DNA from: an uncultured Desulfovibrio sp.
GTDB lineage: Bacteria > Desulfobacterota > Desulfovibrionia > Desulfovibrionales > Desulfovibrionaceae
Reading direction: 5' to 3'
Length of the DNA stretch: 64,000 nucleotides
Assembly (NCBI RefSeq): GCF_944324935.1
Contig: NZ_CALUYG010000006.1
Coordinates: forward strand, 1-64,000
The translations under genes and the position numbers were made by a program. The notes below the pieces were generated by a model. The model was not told the DNA's origin. It made no database searches and was given only the letters and a program-made list of their open reading frames with translations. This document shows, piece by piece, positions 1 through 6,040 of this stretch (position 1 is its first letter; every line of letters starts with the position of its first letter).

Positions 1-75
1 GGAGCCGTACCCACGCAGGAACAATCCCCTCAGATCGGGGACTCGTCCGCCAAGCAGCGCGAACAGTTCCGGGTA
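1..75 (-). CDS. Tail-fibre tip cassette, cut by the window edge (partial)
   Basis: This is the 5' end of a silent phage tail-collar tip cassette, read leftwards and leaving the window at base 1. It encodes the conserved start YPELFALLGG followed by VPDLRGLFLRGYG, as in the three complete cassettes to its right. All 75 bases are identical to bases 763-837. It has no start codon or promoter of its own, so it would be made only after being joined to a fixed N-terminal gene outside the window. Confidence 0.7.
58..75. repeat. Cassette boundary site 1
   Basis: An 18-bp sequence, CGCRAACAGTTCCGGGTA, is shared by all four cassettes exactly where similarity with the fourth copy (2275-2292) stops. It lies in the codons for YPELFA. 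It is the best candidate for the recombination crossover site, but part of its conservation could simply be protein-level. Confidence 0.5.
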
Positions 76-108
76 GGTTCGCGACGGGCCGGGAACGCCC
101 GATTTTCC

Positions 109-137
109 TTGAAAATCAAGGCAAAAACGGGTATACA
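109..137 (+). promoter_or_regulatory. Sigma70-type promoter of peptide gene 1
   Basis: TTGAAA (109-114) and TATACA (132-137) are separated by exactly 17 bp. The element sits about 65 bp upstream of the 23-codon gene at 204. The same spacing recurs at two equivalent places in the array. Confidence 0.6.
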
Positions 138-203
138 AAATTTGTACGGCTACCCTCTGGCCTGAGCGTCGGCACGGCGCAAACGGAGAAAGGAGGGCTT
201 GCC

Positions 204-275
204 ATGCGGAAGATCGTTTTCGCTCTATTCGTCGCAATGGCCCTTGTCCTGCTGCTGGCGGCTGACGTCAGATAG
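204..275 (+). CDS. 23-aa hydrophobic peptide, copy 1
   Basis: A tiny gene with a strong Shine-Dalgarno (AAAGGAGGG, 7-8 nt before ATG). It starts MRKIVFALFVAM and ends LLLAADVR, so it is one hydrophobic helix with basic residues at the N-terminus and Asp-Val-Arg at the end. It has its own promoter upstream and a hairpin immediately downstream, and runs opposite to the tail-tip cassettes. The length, charge pattern and structured transcript resemble type I toxin peptides (Ldr, Ibs, Fst type), but no antisense RNA is demonstrated. A small phage membrane peptide is the alternative. Confidence 0.55.
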   Translation: MRKIVFALFVAMALVLLLAADVR

Positions 276-280
276 CAGTT

Positions 281-312
281 GACCCCGGCCCATTCGCGGT
301 GGGTCGGGGTCG
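281..312 (+). other. Stem-loop after peptide gene 1
   Basis: GACCCCG and CGGGGTC arms with further GCC/GGT pairing form a hairpin five bases after the peptide stop codon. No T-run follows, so it may be an RNA stability or masking element rather than a terminator. Confidence 0.5.
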
Positions 313-369
313 TAAAATGTGAATCGCGTTTGGTAGCCGTACACGGGGGCGCAAACCGCGCCGTGCCAG

Positions 370-411
370 CCTCGGTTTCTGTTACCAGCAGGAACCGGGG
401 CTCCCTTTTTA
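370..411 (+). terminator. Rho-independent terminator, unit 1
   Basis: A stem CCTCGGTT / AACCGGGG (one G-T pair) is followed by CTCCCTTTTTAT. It would end the peptide transcript before it reaches the 3' end of cassette A. Confidence 0.6.
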
Positions 412-444
412 TATAAGTCCCTTCGCTGACCTTGGCAAGTCCCG

Positions 445-837
445 TCAGGGTCGCGCTCGGACAAGGTAGCGCACGGCTTGGTTCACGGGGCGATTTTCTT
501 CCGCTGTGGGGACAACGCGGGATATGTTAAGATCCCATCCTCCGTTTCCCTTGTTCGGAGAATTTCCATTGGAGTTACCAGAATTGTAATCACGCGAAAC
601 GGGTTCAAACGCGCCCGATCCTCCGTTTGCAAGCCAAAGCCAGACTCCAATGTTTCCTTGAATATTCCTTGTCGCATCTCCCTGCACCTGTCCCAACGCT
701 CCACTGCTATGAGTAGTGGACGTATAGCCCACGGTGGAGCCGTTGTTCTGTGCATGGTTCTGGGAGCCGTACCCACGCAGGAACAATCCCCTCAGATCGG
801 GGACTCGTCCGCCAAGCAGCGCGAACAGTTCCGGGTA
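445..837 (-). CDS. Tail-fibre tip cassette A (silent C-terminal segment)
   Basis: An open frame without its own start encodes a phage tail-collar C-terminus. It runs YPELFALLGG, VPDLRGLFLRGYGSQ, a variable middle rich in Gly, Asn and Ser (about residues 25-105), and the conserved end ENRPVNQAVRYLVRARP. Only the middle differs strongly from cassettes B and C, as expected for alternative receptor-binding tips. No start codon or ribosome site precedes it, so it is most simply a shufflon segment waiting to be fused to a fixed gene. The upstream frame stays open into the inter-cassette DNA, but that sequence is not tail-like. Confidence 0.7.
   Translation of the reverse strand, partial: YPELFALLGGRVPDLRGLFLRGYGSQNHAQNNGSTVGYTSTTHSSGALGQVQGDATRNIQGNIGVWLWLANGGSGAFEPVSRDYNSGNSNGNSPNKGNGGWDLNISRVVPTAEENRPVNQAVRYLVRARP
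820..837. repeat. Cassette boundary site 2
   Basis: Second copy of the 18-bp boundary sequence (version CGCGAACAGTTCCGGGTA), 762 bp from the first. The surrounding 75 bp (763-837) are identical to 1-75. Confidence 0.5.
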
Positions 838-870
838 AGTTCGCGACGGGCCAAGAATGCCCGATTTGCC

Positions 871-899
871 TTGAAAATCAAGGGAAATCAGGATATATA
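871..899 (+). promoter_or_regulatory. Sigma70-type promoter of peptide gene 2
   Basis: TTGAAA (871-876), a 17-bp spacer and TATATA (894-899). The -35 box is identical to the other two copies while the spacer has drifted, which suggests the promoter itself is selected. Confidence 0.6.
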
Positions 900-971
900 G
901 TTTTTGCACGGCTACCCTCCGAGCGTCGGCACGGCGCATGACTCCCGCAAGGGTAAAGGAGGGTATCAGCC

Positions 972-1043
972 ATGTCGCGTCTGTTTTTGATCGCGCTCTT
1001 CGCGCTGGTACTCGTCCTGCTTCTGGCGTCTGACGCCATATAG
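972..1043 (+). CDS. 23-aa hydrophobic peptide, copy 2
   Basis: The diverged copy of the tiny peptide gene. It begins MSRLFLIALFALVLV and ends LLLASDAI, with a Shine-Dalgarno AAAGGAGGG at 955-963. Compared with copies 1 and 3 almost every N-terminal codon has changed, but length (23 aa), N-terminal basic residue, hydrophobic core and the Ala-(Ala/Ser)-Asp tail are kept. That pattern argues for selection on a short membrane peptide rather than chance. Confidence 0.55.
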   Translation: MSRLFLIALFALVLVLLLASDAI

Positions 1044-1048
1044 CGGTT

Positions 1049-1081
1049 GACCCCGTATCAGGTGCGATCTGATACGGGGTC
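1049..1081 (+). other. Perfect 13-bp stem-loop after peptide gene 2
   Basis: GACCCCGTATCAG pairs perfectly with CTGATACGGGGTC across a 7-base loop. The primary sequence differs from the hairpins at 281 and 1801, yet the stem is preserved by compensating changes, so the structure itself seems to matter. Confidence 0.6.
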
Positions 1082-1138
1082 GAAAACGGTTAAAGCTCTG
1101 GTAGCCGTGTGGAAGGGGGCGCAAACCGCACCGTGCCT

Positions 1139-1180
1139 GCCCCGGTTTCTGTTGGTCGCAGGAGCCGGGGTTTCCTTTTT
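1139..1180 (+). terminator. Rho-independent terminator, unit 2
   Basis: CCCCGGTTTC pairs with GGAGCCGGGG and is followed by TTTCCTTTTT. It is equivalent in position to the terminators near 370 and 1890. Confidence 0.6.
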
Positions 1181-1214
1181 ATATAAGCCCCTTCGCCGCC
1201 CTTGACAAGTCCCG

Positions 1215-1595
1215 TCAGGGACGCGCCCGTACGAGGTATCGCACCGCCCAGTTCACAGGACGATTTTCGTTCGCCGTGGGAACTTGCCGCGAAATATCGA
1301 ATTTAACATAATAGCCAGACGGATCATTCTCTGCTCCGCCCGTATGAGAAAACCCTCCTTTGAAGAACACTCCGCTAGAATGTGCGCTTGCCTGATCATC
1401 TGACCCAAACGTACCAGTGATATTTCTGATTGCATCCCCCTGCACCTGTCCCAGCGCCCCACTGGCGTGCGTTGTGCTGGTGACGCCGACGGTGCTGCCG
1501 TTGTTCTGCACATGGCTCTGGGAGCCGTATCCCCGCAAGAAAAGTCCCCGCAGATCCGGCACCTTTCCACCCATAAGCGCAAACAGTTCCGGGTA
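1215..1595 (-). CDS. Tail-fibre tip cassette B (silent C-terminal segment)
   Basis: A second complete tail-collar tip segment: YPELFALMGGK, VPDLRGLFLRGYGSQ, a variable middle containing GALGQVQGDAIRNITG and a Gly/Ser-rich loop, then SRQVPTANENRPVN and VRYLVRARP. The constant ends match cassettes A and C while the centre is different. The frame runs open to base 1985 because of low stop frequency, but the extension reads across the peptide gene on the other strand and has no tail-like sequence, so the meaningful part starts at the boundary site. Confidence 0.7.
   Translation of the reverse strand, partial: YPELFALMGGKVPDLRGLFLRGYGSQSHVQNNGSTVGVTSTTHASGALGQVQGDAIRNITGTFGSDDQASAHSSGVFFKGGFSHTGGAENDPSGYYVKFDISRQVPTANENRPVNWAVRYLVRARP
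1578..1595. repeat. Cassette boundary site 3
   Basis: Third copy of the 18-bp boundary sequence (version CGCAAACAGTTCCGGGTA), 758 bp after copy 2. Upstream coding sequence is diverged from copies 1 and 2, yet this stretch is kept. Confidence 0.5.
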
Positions 1596-1628
1596 GGTTC
1601 GCAACGGGCCGTGAATGCCCGATTTTCC

Positions 1629-1657
1629 TTGAAAATCAAGGCAAAAACGGATATACA
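1629..1657 (+). promoter_or_regulatory. Sigma70-type promoter of peptide gene 3
   Basis: TTGAAA (1629-1634), 17 bp, TATACA (1652-1657), almost identical to the promoter at 109-137. Confidence 0.6.
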
Positions 1658-1723
1658 AAACTTGTACGGCTACCCTCTGGCCTGAGCGTCGGCACGGCGC
1701 AAACGGAGAAAGGAGGGCTTGCC

Positions 1724-1795
1724 ATGCGGAAGATCGTTTTCGCTCTATTCGTCGCAATGGCCCTTGTCCTGCTGCTGGCGTCTGACGCCAGATAG
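1724..1795 (+). CDS. 23-aa hydrophobic peptide, copy 3
   Basis: Nearly identical to copy 1, starting MRKIVFALFVAM and ending LLLASDAR, with the same Shine-Dalgarno at 1710-1717. Its end codons form a small hairpin (CTGGCG/CGCCAG), and a stem-loop follows the stop. Together the three copies show a repeated unit of promoter, peptide, stem-loop and terminator sitting between alternative tail-tip cassettes. Confidence 0.55.
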   Translation: MRKIVFALFVAMALVLLLASDAR

Positions 1796-1800
1796 CAGTT

Positions 1801-1832
1801 GACCCCGGCCCATATGCGGTGGGTCGGGGTCG
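1801..1832 (+). other. Stem-loop after peptide gene 3
   Basis: GACCCCG/CGGGGTC arms with extra GCCC/GGGT pairing, equivalent to the hairpins at 281 and 1049. Confidence 0.5.
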
Positions 1833-1889
1833 TAAAAAGATAGTCCGTCGGTGGTAGCCGTGCACGGGGGCGCAAACCGCGCCGTGCCA

Positions 1890-1931
1890 GCCCCGGTTTC
1901 TGTTGGTCGCAGGAACCGGGGTTCCCTTTTT
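1890..1931 (+). terminator. Rho-independent terminator, unit 3
   Basis: CCCCGGTTTC pairs with GGAACCGGGG, followed by TTCCCTTTTTAT. It separates the peptide unit from the 3' end of cassette C. Confidence 0.6.
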
Positions 1932-1965
1932 ATATATGTCCGTTCGCTGGACTTGGCAAGCCCCG

Positions 1966-2292
1966 TCAGGGCCGCGCTCGGACAAGGTAGCGCACGGCCT
2001 GATTCACGGGGCGATTTTCTTCTGCTGTTGGCACTGCACGAGAAAGATCAAACATGGTCGTATGCTTGGTGTAACCTCCGCTTCCAATGCCAAAATATCC
2101 GTCAACATAAGACCAAAATGGCCCTGTCGTTCCACCATTTGCCATTCCCATTGAAAAAACTGTTCCCGTGACGTTCCTGATGGCATCCCCTTGCTGTTCT
2201 CCCAGGCCTGCGGAATTTCCACCATGCCCTCTCAGGAACAGCCCCCTCAGATCGGGGACTCGTCCACCCAGCACCGCAAACAGTTCCGGGTA
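1966..2292 (-). CDS. Tail-fibre tip cassette C (silent C-terminal segment)
   Basis: The cassette closest to the recombinase. It encodes YPELFAVLGG, VPDLRGLFLRGHGGN, a distinct middle (GMANGGTTGPFWSYVDGYFG) and the constant end SRAVPTAEENRPVNQ plus VRYLVRARP. To the right of its boundary site the sequence is unlike that at the other three sites and leads straight into the recombinase gene. With no start codon it cannot be expressed here, so the fixed N-terminal gene must lie elsewhere, presumably left of the window. Confidence 0.7.
   Translation of the reverse strand, partial: YPELFAVLGGRVPDLRGLFLRGHGGNSAGLGEQQGDAIRNVTGTVFSMGMANGGTTGPFWSYVDGYFGIGSGGYTKHTTMFDLSRAVPTAEENRPVNQAVRYLVRARP
2275..2292. 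repeat. Cassette boundary site 4 (array end)
   Basis: Fourth copy of the 18-bp sequence. Similarity with the other copies ends exactly at its last base, which marks the right end of the cassette array 47 bp before the recombinase start. Confidence 0.5.
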
Positions 2293-2339
2293 TCCTGATG
2301 CCTCCGTCTGCCGACAAGGTAGAGAGGAGGAAATCGGAT

Positions 2340-3617
2340 ATGGAGATTCGGCATCAACCGTACCGGAAAAAAGGGCAATGGGTCGTCTACTGGCGGAGCG
2401 CATGGACGGGAGCACGGCATCATCAGGGGTTCCCGTCGGAAGCCGCCGCACGGGAGTTTGTGGATTCCCTGAACACAGTCCTTGCCAGGGAAAAGGAACT
2501 CATGGCCAGGCGTCGCCGCAGGGAGCGGGCATCATGCCCGCGCATGACGGTGGAAGAGCTTTTTCAGCGATACCTTTCCGTAGCGTTGTCCAATCGGACA
2601 ACGGCAAAGCAGGCGGCATACCATGCCGCGCATATCCTCACGCTTTATGGCTCGCGCCAGGCAACGCGCCTCACCAGCGCGGACATGCTCCAGTTCATGG
2701 AAATCCAGAAAGCGCGGGGCCTTTGCCAGGCGACGATCAACCGGCGCATCTCCATCCTGCGATCCGCGCTCAATTGGGCGGTGAAAATGGGCATCCTGCC
2801 GCAAAATCCCCTGTCCGGCCTGCGCCTGCCGCAGGCCCGCCCCCAGCGCATGGCTCCACCGACGCCGGAAGAACTGCGCCGCATCTTCCATGCGGCGGAA
2901 CCTCACGTCAGGCGTGTGATAGTCCTGGGAGCCTACTGCGGGCCGCGCATAGGCCCAAGCGAGCTTTTCCGGCTCCGCTGGAAGGATGTCGATCTGGAGA
3001 ACGGCATCATCCGCATGCCCAACGCCGCGAAGGGCGCGAAAGAGAGCGCCCGTGAGCTGCCGATCCGGGAATCCCTCCTGCCCCTGTTACGGCAATGGAT
3101 CGACGAAGACATGAGGAACGGGGCCGAGCACGTCGTCCACTGGCGGGGCCGTCCGGTACGCACCATTCATCGGTCATGGCATACGGCCTTGCGCCACGCG
3201 GGGATCCACCGTCGGATCACGCCGTACTCGCTGCGCCATGCCTATGCGACCTATTCCGTACAGGGCGGCGCGAAGCTCAAGCCGTTGGCCAAACTCATGG
3301 GGCATCGGAATGAACTCATGATCCTGCGGACATACCAGCATGTGCTGGACAAGGATGAACGGGAAGCCGTGGAAGCCATGCCCGATGTTCTGCGGCTGGG
3401 ACGACCGGCCAAGGCAGGTGGACGAGAAAAAGCCGTCAGACACCGGAGTCCGACGACTTTCCCCATTCCCGCACATTTGCGCTCAACGATGAGCTTGTGG
3501 GTTTCATTCTGCCTATCTCAAGGAAAGGCCGAGAAGAGCGCATCCAGTGGCAATACCGCCCAACGCAACGAGCGAACGAAAAACCCAGGCTCTTTTCCAC
3601 CACTTTTCCCCCTCTGA
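2340..3617 (+). CDS. Tyrosine recombinase, probable shufflon recombinase (Rci-like)
   Basis: A phage-integrase-family recombinase of 425 aa. The ATG at 2340 is chosen because GAGAGGAGG lies 9 bases upstream; an ATG at 2298 has no such site. A SAM-like N-terminal domain (about residues 70-165) precedes the catalytic domain. Visible catalytic residues are Arg in PRIGPSELFRL (about 203), Lys in the NAAKGAKES hairpin, YSLRH (about 296-300, Tyr in place of the first His), GHRN (about 321) and Tyr in RTYQHV (about 333). Position next to tandem tail-tip cassettes suggests it shuffles them. A role as the element's own integrase is the alternative. The last 60-70 residues are low complexity and overlap the 3' end of the convergent gene by 105 bp, so the C-terminus was probably altered at a junction. 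Confidence 0.85.
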   Translation: MEIRHQPYRKKGQWVVYWRSAWTGARHHQGFPSEAAAREFVDSLNTVLAREKELMARRRRRERASCPRMTVEELFQRYLSVALSNRTTAKQAAYHAAHILTLYGSRQATRLTSADMLQFMEIQKARGLCQATINRRISILRSALNWAVKMGILPQNPLSGLRLPQARPQRMAPPTPEELRRIFHAAEPHVRRVIVLGAYCGPRIGPSELFRLRWKDVDLENGIIRMPNAAKGAKESARELPIRESLLPLLRQWIDEDMRNGAEHVVHWRGRPVRTIHRSWHTALRHAGIHRRITPYSLRHAYATYSVQGGAKLKPLAKLMGHRNELMILRTYQHVLDKDEREAVEAMPDVLRLGRPAKAGGREKAVRHRSPTTFPIPAHLRSTMSLWVSFCLSQGKAEKSASSGNTAQRNERTKNPGSFPPLFPL

Positions 3618-4079
3618 GGGAGGAACGGCAAACTCTCTGGCCGCCCAGAACATGGCCACAACCGATCCCACCAGGATCAGACAACCAGCAACTGGGCCGA
3701 CCGGAACCTGCAAGATGGTGGTGGATGGCGACAGTCTACCCGAAGCGATGAAAAAACCCGTCAGCATGGATAGGGAAGCTATTCCAAACGAAAGAACGAT
3801 TCCCAGAAGGACTGCGCCAAGGAATTTTTCCCTTTCCATGCCAGTTTTCACATAGCGGGCATATTCGTTCGCGAACGCCCTGGTTCTCGCTTCCATTTCC
3901 TTTGGCAGATCCTTGCAGAAGGTTCTATACCAGTTCAGAGTGGCAAAAATTCCCCAAATTTCGTCATTATCACCGATGTCCAACTTTTCCTTGAAGCGCA
4001 GAATGACTTGGCGCTCCTCAGCATCAATTTTTCTTCCGCAAAGACTTTCATACTTCTGGAGGAAACTTTCATCACTCAT
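3513..4079 (-). CDS. Membrane protein of the ParA operon
   Basis: A 188-aa protein whose start (MSDESFLQKYES) overlaps the ParA-like stop codon as ATGA, indicating translational coupling. The first half is soluble and helical (NDEIWGIFATLNWYRTFCKDLP). The second half has two strong membrane segments (EKFLGAVLLGIVLSFGI and GPVAGCLILVGSVVAMF). It is the last gene of a minus-strand operon starting near 5580. Similar small membrane proteins accompany ParA-like genes on mobilizable plasmids; the function is unknown to me. Confidence 0.6.
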   Translation of the reverse strand: MSDESFLQKYESLCGRKIDAEERQVILRFKEKLDIGDNDEIWGIFATLNWYRTFCKDLPKEMEARTRAFANEYARYVKTGMEREKFLGAVLLGIVLSFGIASLSMLTGFFIASGRLSPSTTILQVPVGPVAGCLILVGSVVAMFWAAREFAVPPSEGEKWWKRAWVFRSLVALGGIATGCALLGLSLR

Positions 4080-4785
4080 GCTGCTGCAACCCCGGAATAC
4101 CATCAAACACTTCAAAGCAGAGTTTTCTCCATCTCTTCAACTCACAACGTTCGCCGAGAGAAAGATTTTTTATCCCATTACCAATTGAAAGTCTTTCGTT
4201 GGAAATACTTTCAGCAACACGATCAGCCATTTCGGGAAAATCAAAAACTCTATTATCTTTTTTGTTATCCTCAAGTTCTTTCTTTTCAGAAGATGAGTTA
4301 AAAAATGAAAACTTTTCTTGATTCCCAAAATACAAATTTCTCACAGCAAAAATTTTTGCTGAAGAAAATATTCTTTTTAGATCACTGAATTTATTCAATG
4401 AATCTCGCTGCCTATTCAGGAGCCAGAAAAAAAACATCTCCCTTTTTAGTTCAGGAAGACCTTCAAGCAGTATCGGCCCGTATCTCAGCGTTCCATCAGT
4501 GTTGTTTGCCGCTGAATTGATGACAACATGATGATCTCCATGCTTTTCGATGAAACTCAAAATTCTCAGCCATTCAGACGAAGAATCCAAATCAACAGTC
4601 GTTGTGGCGATTGTTCCGCTATCATTCTCAAATGCCAAGAATAAATCCCTATTTTGCATATCAGCATCAAAAAGCAAAACTTTTTTGTTTTTTGAAAGCA
4701 AATACTCAACAAGGATGAGGGAGAAAAGACTTTTTCCAACGCCTCCCTTGCTTCCACCAACATAATAAATAGGAAGTCCCATCAC
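4072..4785 (-). CDS. ParA/MinD-like ATPase
   Basis: A 237-aa P-loop ATPase with the deviant Walker A KGGVGKSL near residue 13-20 and LLFDADMQNRD after it. It lacks a ParB-like fusion. The ATPase probably positions or partitions the plasmid, or acts with the mobilization complex as on RSF1010-like plasmids. It is AT-rich compared with the transfer region, as are its operon neighbours, which points to a separate origin. It overlaps the upstream gene by four bases (ATGA). This is one of two ParA systems in the window; the other is at 38.9 kb. Confidence 0.75.
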   Translation of the reverse strand: MMGLPIYYVGGSKGGVGKSLFSLILVEYLLSKNKKVLLFDADMQNRDLFLAFENDSGTIATTTVDLDSSSEWLRILSFIEKHGDHHVVINSAANNTDGTLRYGPILLEGLPELKREMFFFWLLNRQRDSLNKFSDLKRIFSSAKIFAVRNLYFGNQEKFSFFNSSSEKKELEDNKKDNRVFDFPEMADRVAESISNERLSIGNGIKNLSLGERCELKRWRKLCFEVFDGIPGLQQHE

Positions 4786-5120
4786 ATATTCTCCTCAATC
4801 TGTTTATTCTCATTTATGGTCAACAGCTCAGTCTGAGTTTCCGCTTCTTGCCTTTCAGGACGCTTTCGAGATTGTTTCTTTTTTCGCTTTGAAAGATTTG
4901 TCTTGAGAAAAAATACCGGCATATTCACGCCCTGCTCGGCAAGTGTTGCCGAAATTTCTTTTAAGTCATATCCCTTTTCGAGAGCTTCCTTAATTTCTTC
5001 TTCCATTTCAAGAAGAGCCATATCTCTCTTGATATAGGATACTTTTTGAGGAAGTTTTTTCAGCGCATTTTTTGCCGCAATAATCGCTTCTTCAGTAAAC
5101 TTTGTTTCACCACGTTTCAT
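4782..5120 (-). CDS. Small helix-turn-helix-like protein, paralogue 2
   Basis: A 112-aa basic protein. It shares with its upstream neighbour the motif GYDLKEISATLAEQGVNMPV, which looks like a short DNA-binding helix-turn-helix of the kind that follows GY(T/D)LKE in plasmid mobilization and partition proteins. The C-terminus is Lys/Arg- then Glu/Gln-rich. A Shine-Dalgarno AAGGA lies before ATG. It may bind the 54-bp repeats at 5601-5762 as the partner of the ParA-like ATPase; that is inference. Confidence 0.6.
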   Translation of the reverse strand: MKRGETKFTEEAIIAAKNALKKLPQKVSYIKRDMALLEMEEEIKEALEKGYDLKEISATLAEQGVNMPVFFLKTNLSKRKKKQSRKRPERQEAETQTELLTINENKQIEENM

Positions 5121-5134
5121 ATTATTTTCCTTTT

Positions 5135-5458
5135 TTAGAATTCATTCAAATTCGGCTTAACATATCCAGTTGTGGATATATCTTCTTTTTCAAAATTTTC
5201 ACGGCGTGTATCACCATTTAAGGTAGATTTTTTGCTTGCTTGAAACATTCTTGCTAATTTTCGATAAGGTATCGAAATACCACACTCCTGAAAGATAGAA
5301 GAAAGCTCTTTGAGAGTGTATCCTCTCTGGATTGCATTTTCAACTTGCTCCCGCAAAACTTCAATTGGCTCTCCTCTTGGAGGAAGTTCAGCAAGCTTTC
5401 TTCTGATGGCAGAAATTTTTTCAGTGTCATAAAGAGTTTTTTGCATTTCAGCACTCAC
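5135..5458 (-). CDS. Small helix-turn-helix-like protein, paralogue 1
   Basis: A 107-aa protein, start uncertain (GTG at 5458 or ATG at 5446), with the motif GYTLKELSSIFQECGISIPYRKLARMF. This aligns with the equivalent motif of the next gene, so the two arose by duplication. It sits in the AT-rich ParA operon, five bases after the preceding small gene. Likely a DNA-binding partner of the ParA-like protein. Confidence 0.55.
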   Translation of the reverse strand: MSAEMQKTLYDTEKISAIRRKLAELPPRGEPIEVLREQVENAIQRGYTLKELSSIFQECGISIPYRKLARMFQASKKSTLNGDTRRENFEKEDISTTGYVKPNLNEF

Positions 5459-5460
5459 TG

Positions 5461-5580
5461 CTAGCGATTAATTTTTTTAACAAGCTCTTCTTTTTTAACT
5501 AACTCTTTTGCTTCATCTTCCTCCTCATACTTTTCTGAATCAACCAAAAGAAATTGTGTCACTCTTTTCCTTGGAGACAT
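5461..5580 (-). CDS. 39-aa leader protein of the ParA operon
   Basis: A short gene starting MSPRKRVTQFLLVDSEKY with an acidic then Lys-rich tail. GAGAGGA lies just upstream of ATG. It is the first gene after the 54-bp repeats. The frame stays open further upstream only because it reads through the repeats. The charged, helical composition and position suggest a small regulator or partition accessory; no family is recognised. Confidence 0.45.
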   Translation of the reverse strand: MSPRKRVTQFLLVDSEKYEEEDEAKELVKKEELVKKINR

Positions 5581-5600
5581 AGAATCCTCTCTTTTTATTT

Positions 5601-5762
5601 GACACTCGGTGAGCATTTTGAACGCCAAAGGCGTGTCTCTGATTGACACTCGTTGACACTCGGTGAGCATTTTGAACGCCAAAGGCGTGTCTCTGATTGA
5701 CACTCGTTGACACTCGGTGGGCATTTTGAACGCCAAAGGCGTGTCTCTGATTGACACTCCTA
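5601..5762. repeat. Three tandem 54-bp repeats (iteron or centromere-like)
   Basis: Three copies start at 5601, 5655 and 5709 with a 54-bp period and only single-base differences. Each contains TTGACACTCG twice in direct orientation and a CGCCAAAGGCG inverted repeat. They lie directly upstream of the ParA operon, with no unique spacers, so this is not CRISPR. A partition site or a replication iteron array are the two likely roles; autoregulation of the operon would follow from either. Confidence 0.75.
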
Positions 5763-5821
5763 TAGCACGGAATTGACATTGGGTGCAAGATTCCAGTCCA
5801 TCATGTCCCATGATTCATCTG

Positions 5822-6010
5822 GCAGGATGGTAGCTGGCTGCCACGAGCAGCCAGCTACCATCCTGCTGGGGGCTGCGCCCCCAGACCCCCAAATGCTCGG
5901 AGCTCCGCTTCTCGCATTTTCAGAGCCGCCGTTTCACGGCTCCCGATTCGGAGCGTCGCCTTGCTCCTCCCCTCCTGGTGCGGGTTCCCGCGCTGGTCTA
6001 CTGTCTTCCT
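5822..6010 (+). other. Candidate oriT with nic site
   Basis: A perfect 19-bp inverted repeat (5822-5840 and 5848-5866, 7-bp loop) ends in CCATCCTGC, which matches the IncP/IncI nic consensus YATCCTGY with predicted cleavage between 5865 and 5866. The same octamer occurs on the other strand in the left arm. It is followed by GGGGGC-GCCCCC and AAATGC-GCATTT inverted repeats and lies just upstream of the MobC and relaxase genes, the usual place for oriT. No convincing coding sequence occurs between 5811 and 6040. Confidence 0.6.
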
Positions 6011-6040
6011 TTCCAGTATAATCAGGCGATGGAGGTGTTT

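Noticed and set aside
225..464. 79-codon minus-strand frame between the first two cassettes
   Set aside because: It overlaps the terminator and the peptide gene and its sequence is repeated non-coding spacer.
1596..1985. Extension of tail-tip cassette B to base 1985
   Set aside because: The extra residues lie across the peptide gene, its promoter and hairpins on the other strand and show no tail-fibre similarity.
2340..3617. Recombinase as the integrase of the whole conjugative element
   Set aside because: Possible but not preferred: no tRNA or attachment-site repeat is visible, and the adjacent cassette array gives a better explanation.
5601..5762. Repeats considered as a CRISPR array
   Set aside because: The 54-bp units are contiguous with no unique spacers and no cas genes are present.
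5773..6021. 82-codon open frame over the oriT region
   Set aside because: It reads through perfect hairpins and has no ribosome site; the region is better explained as oriT.
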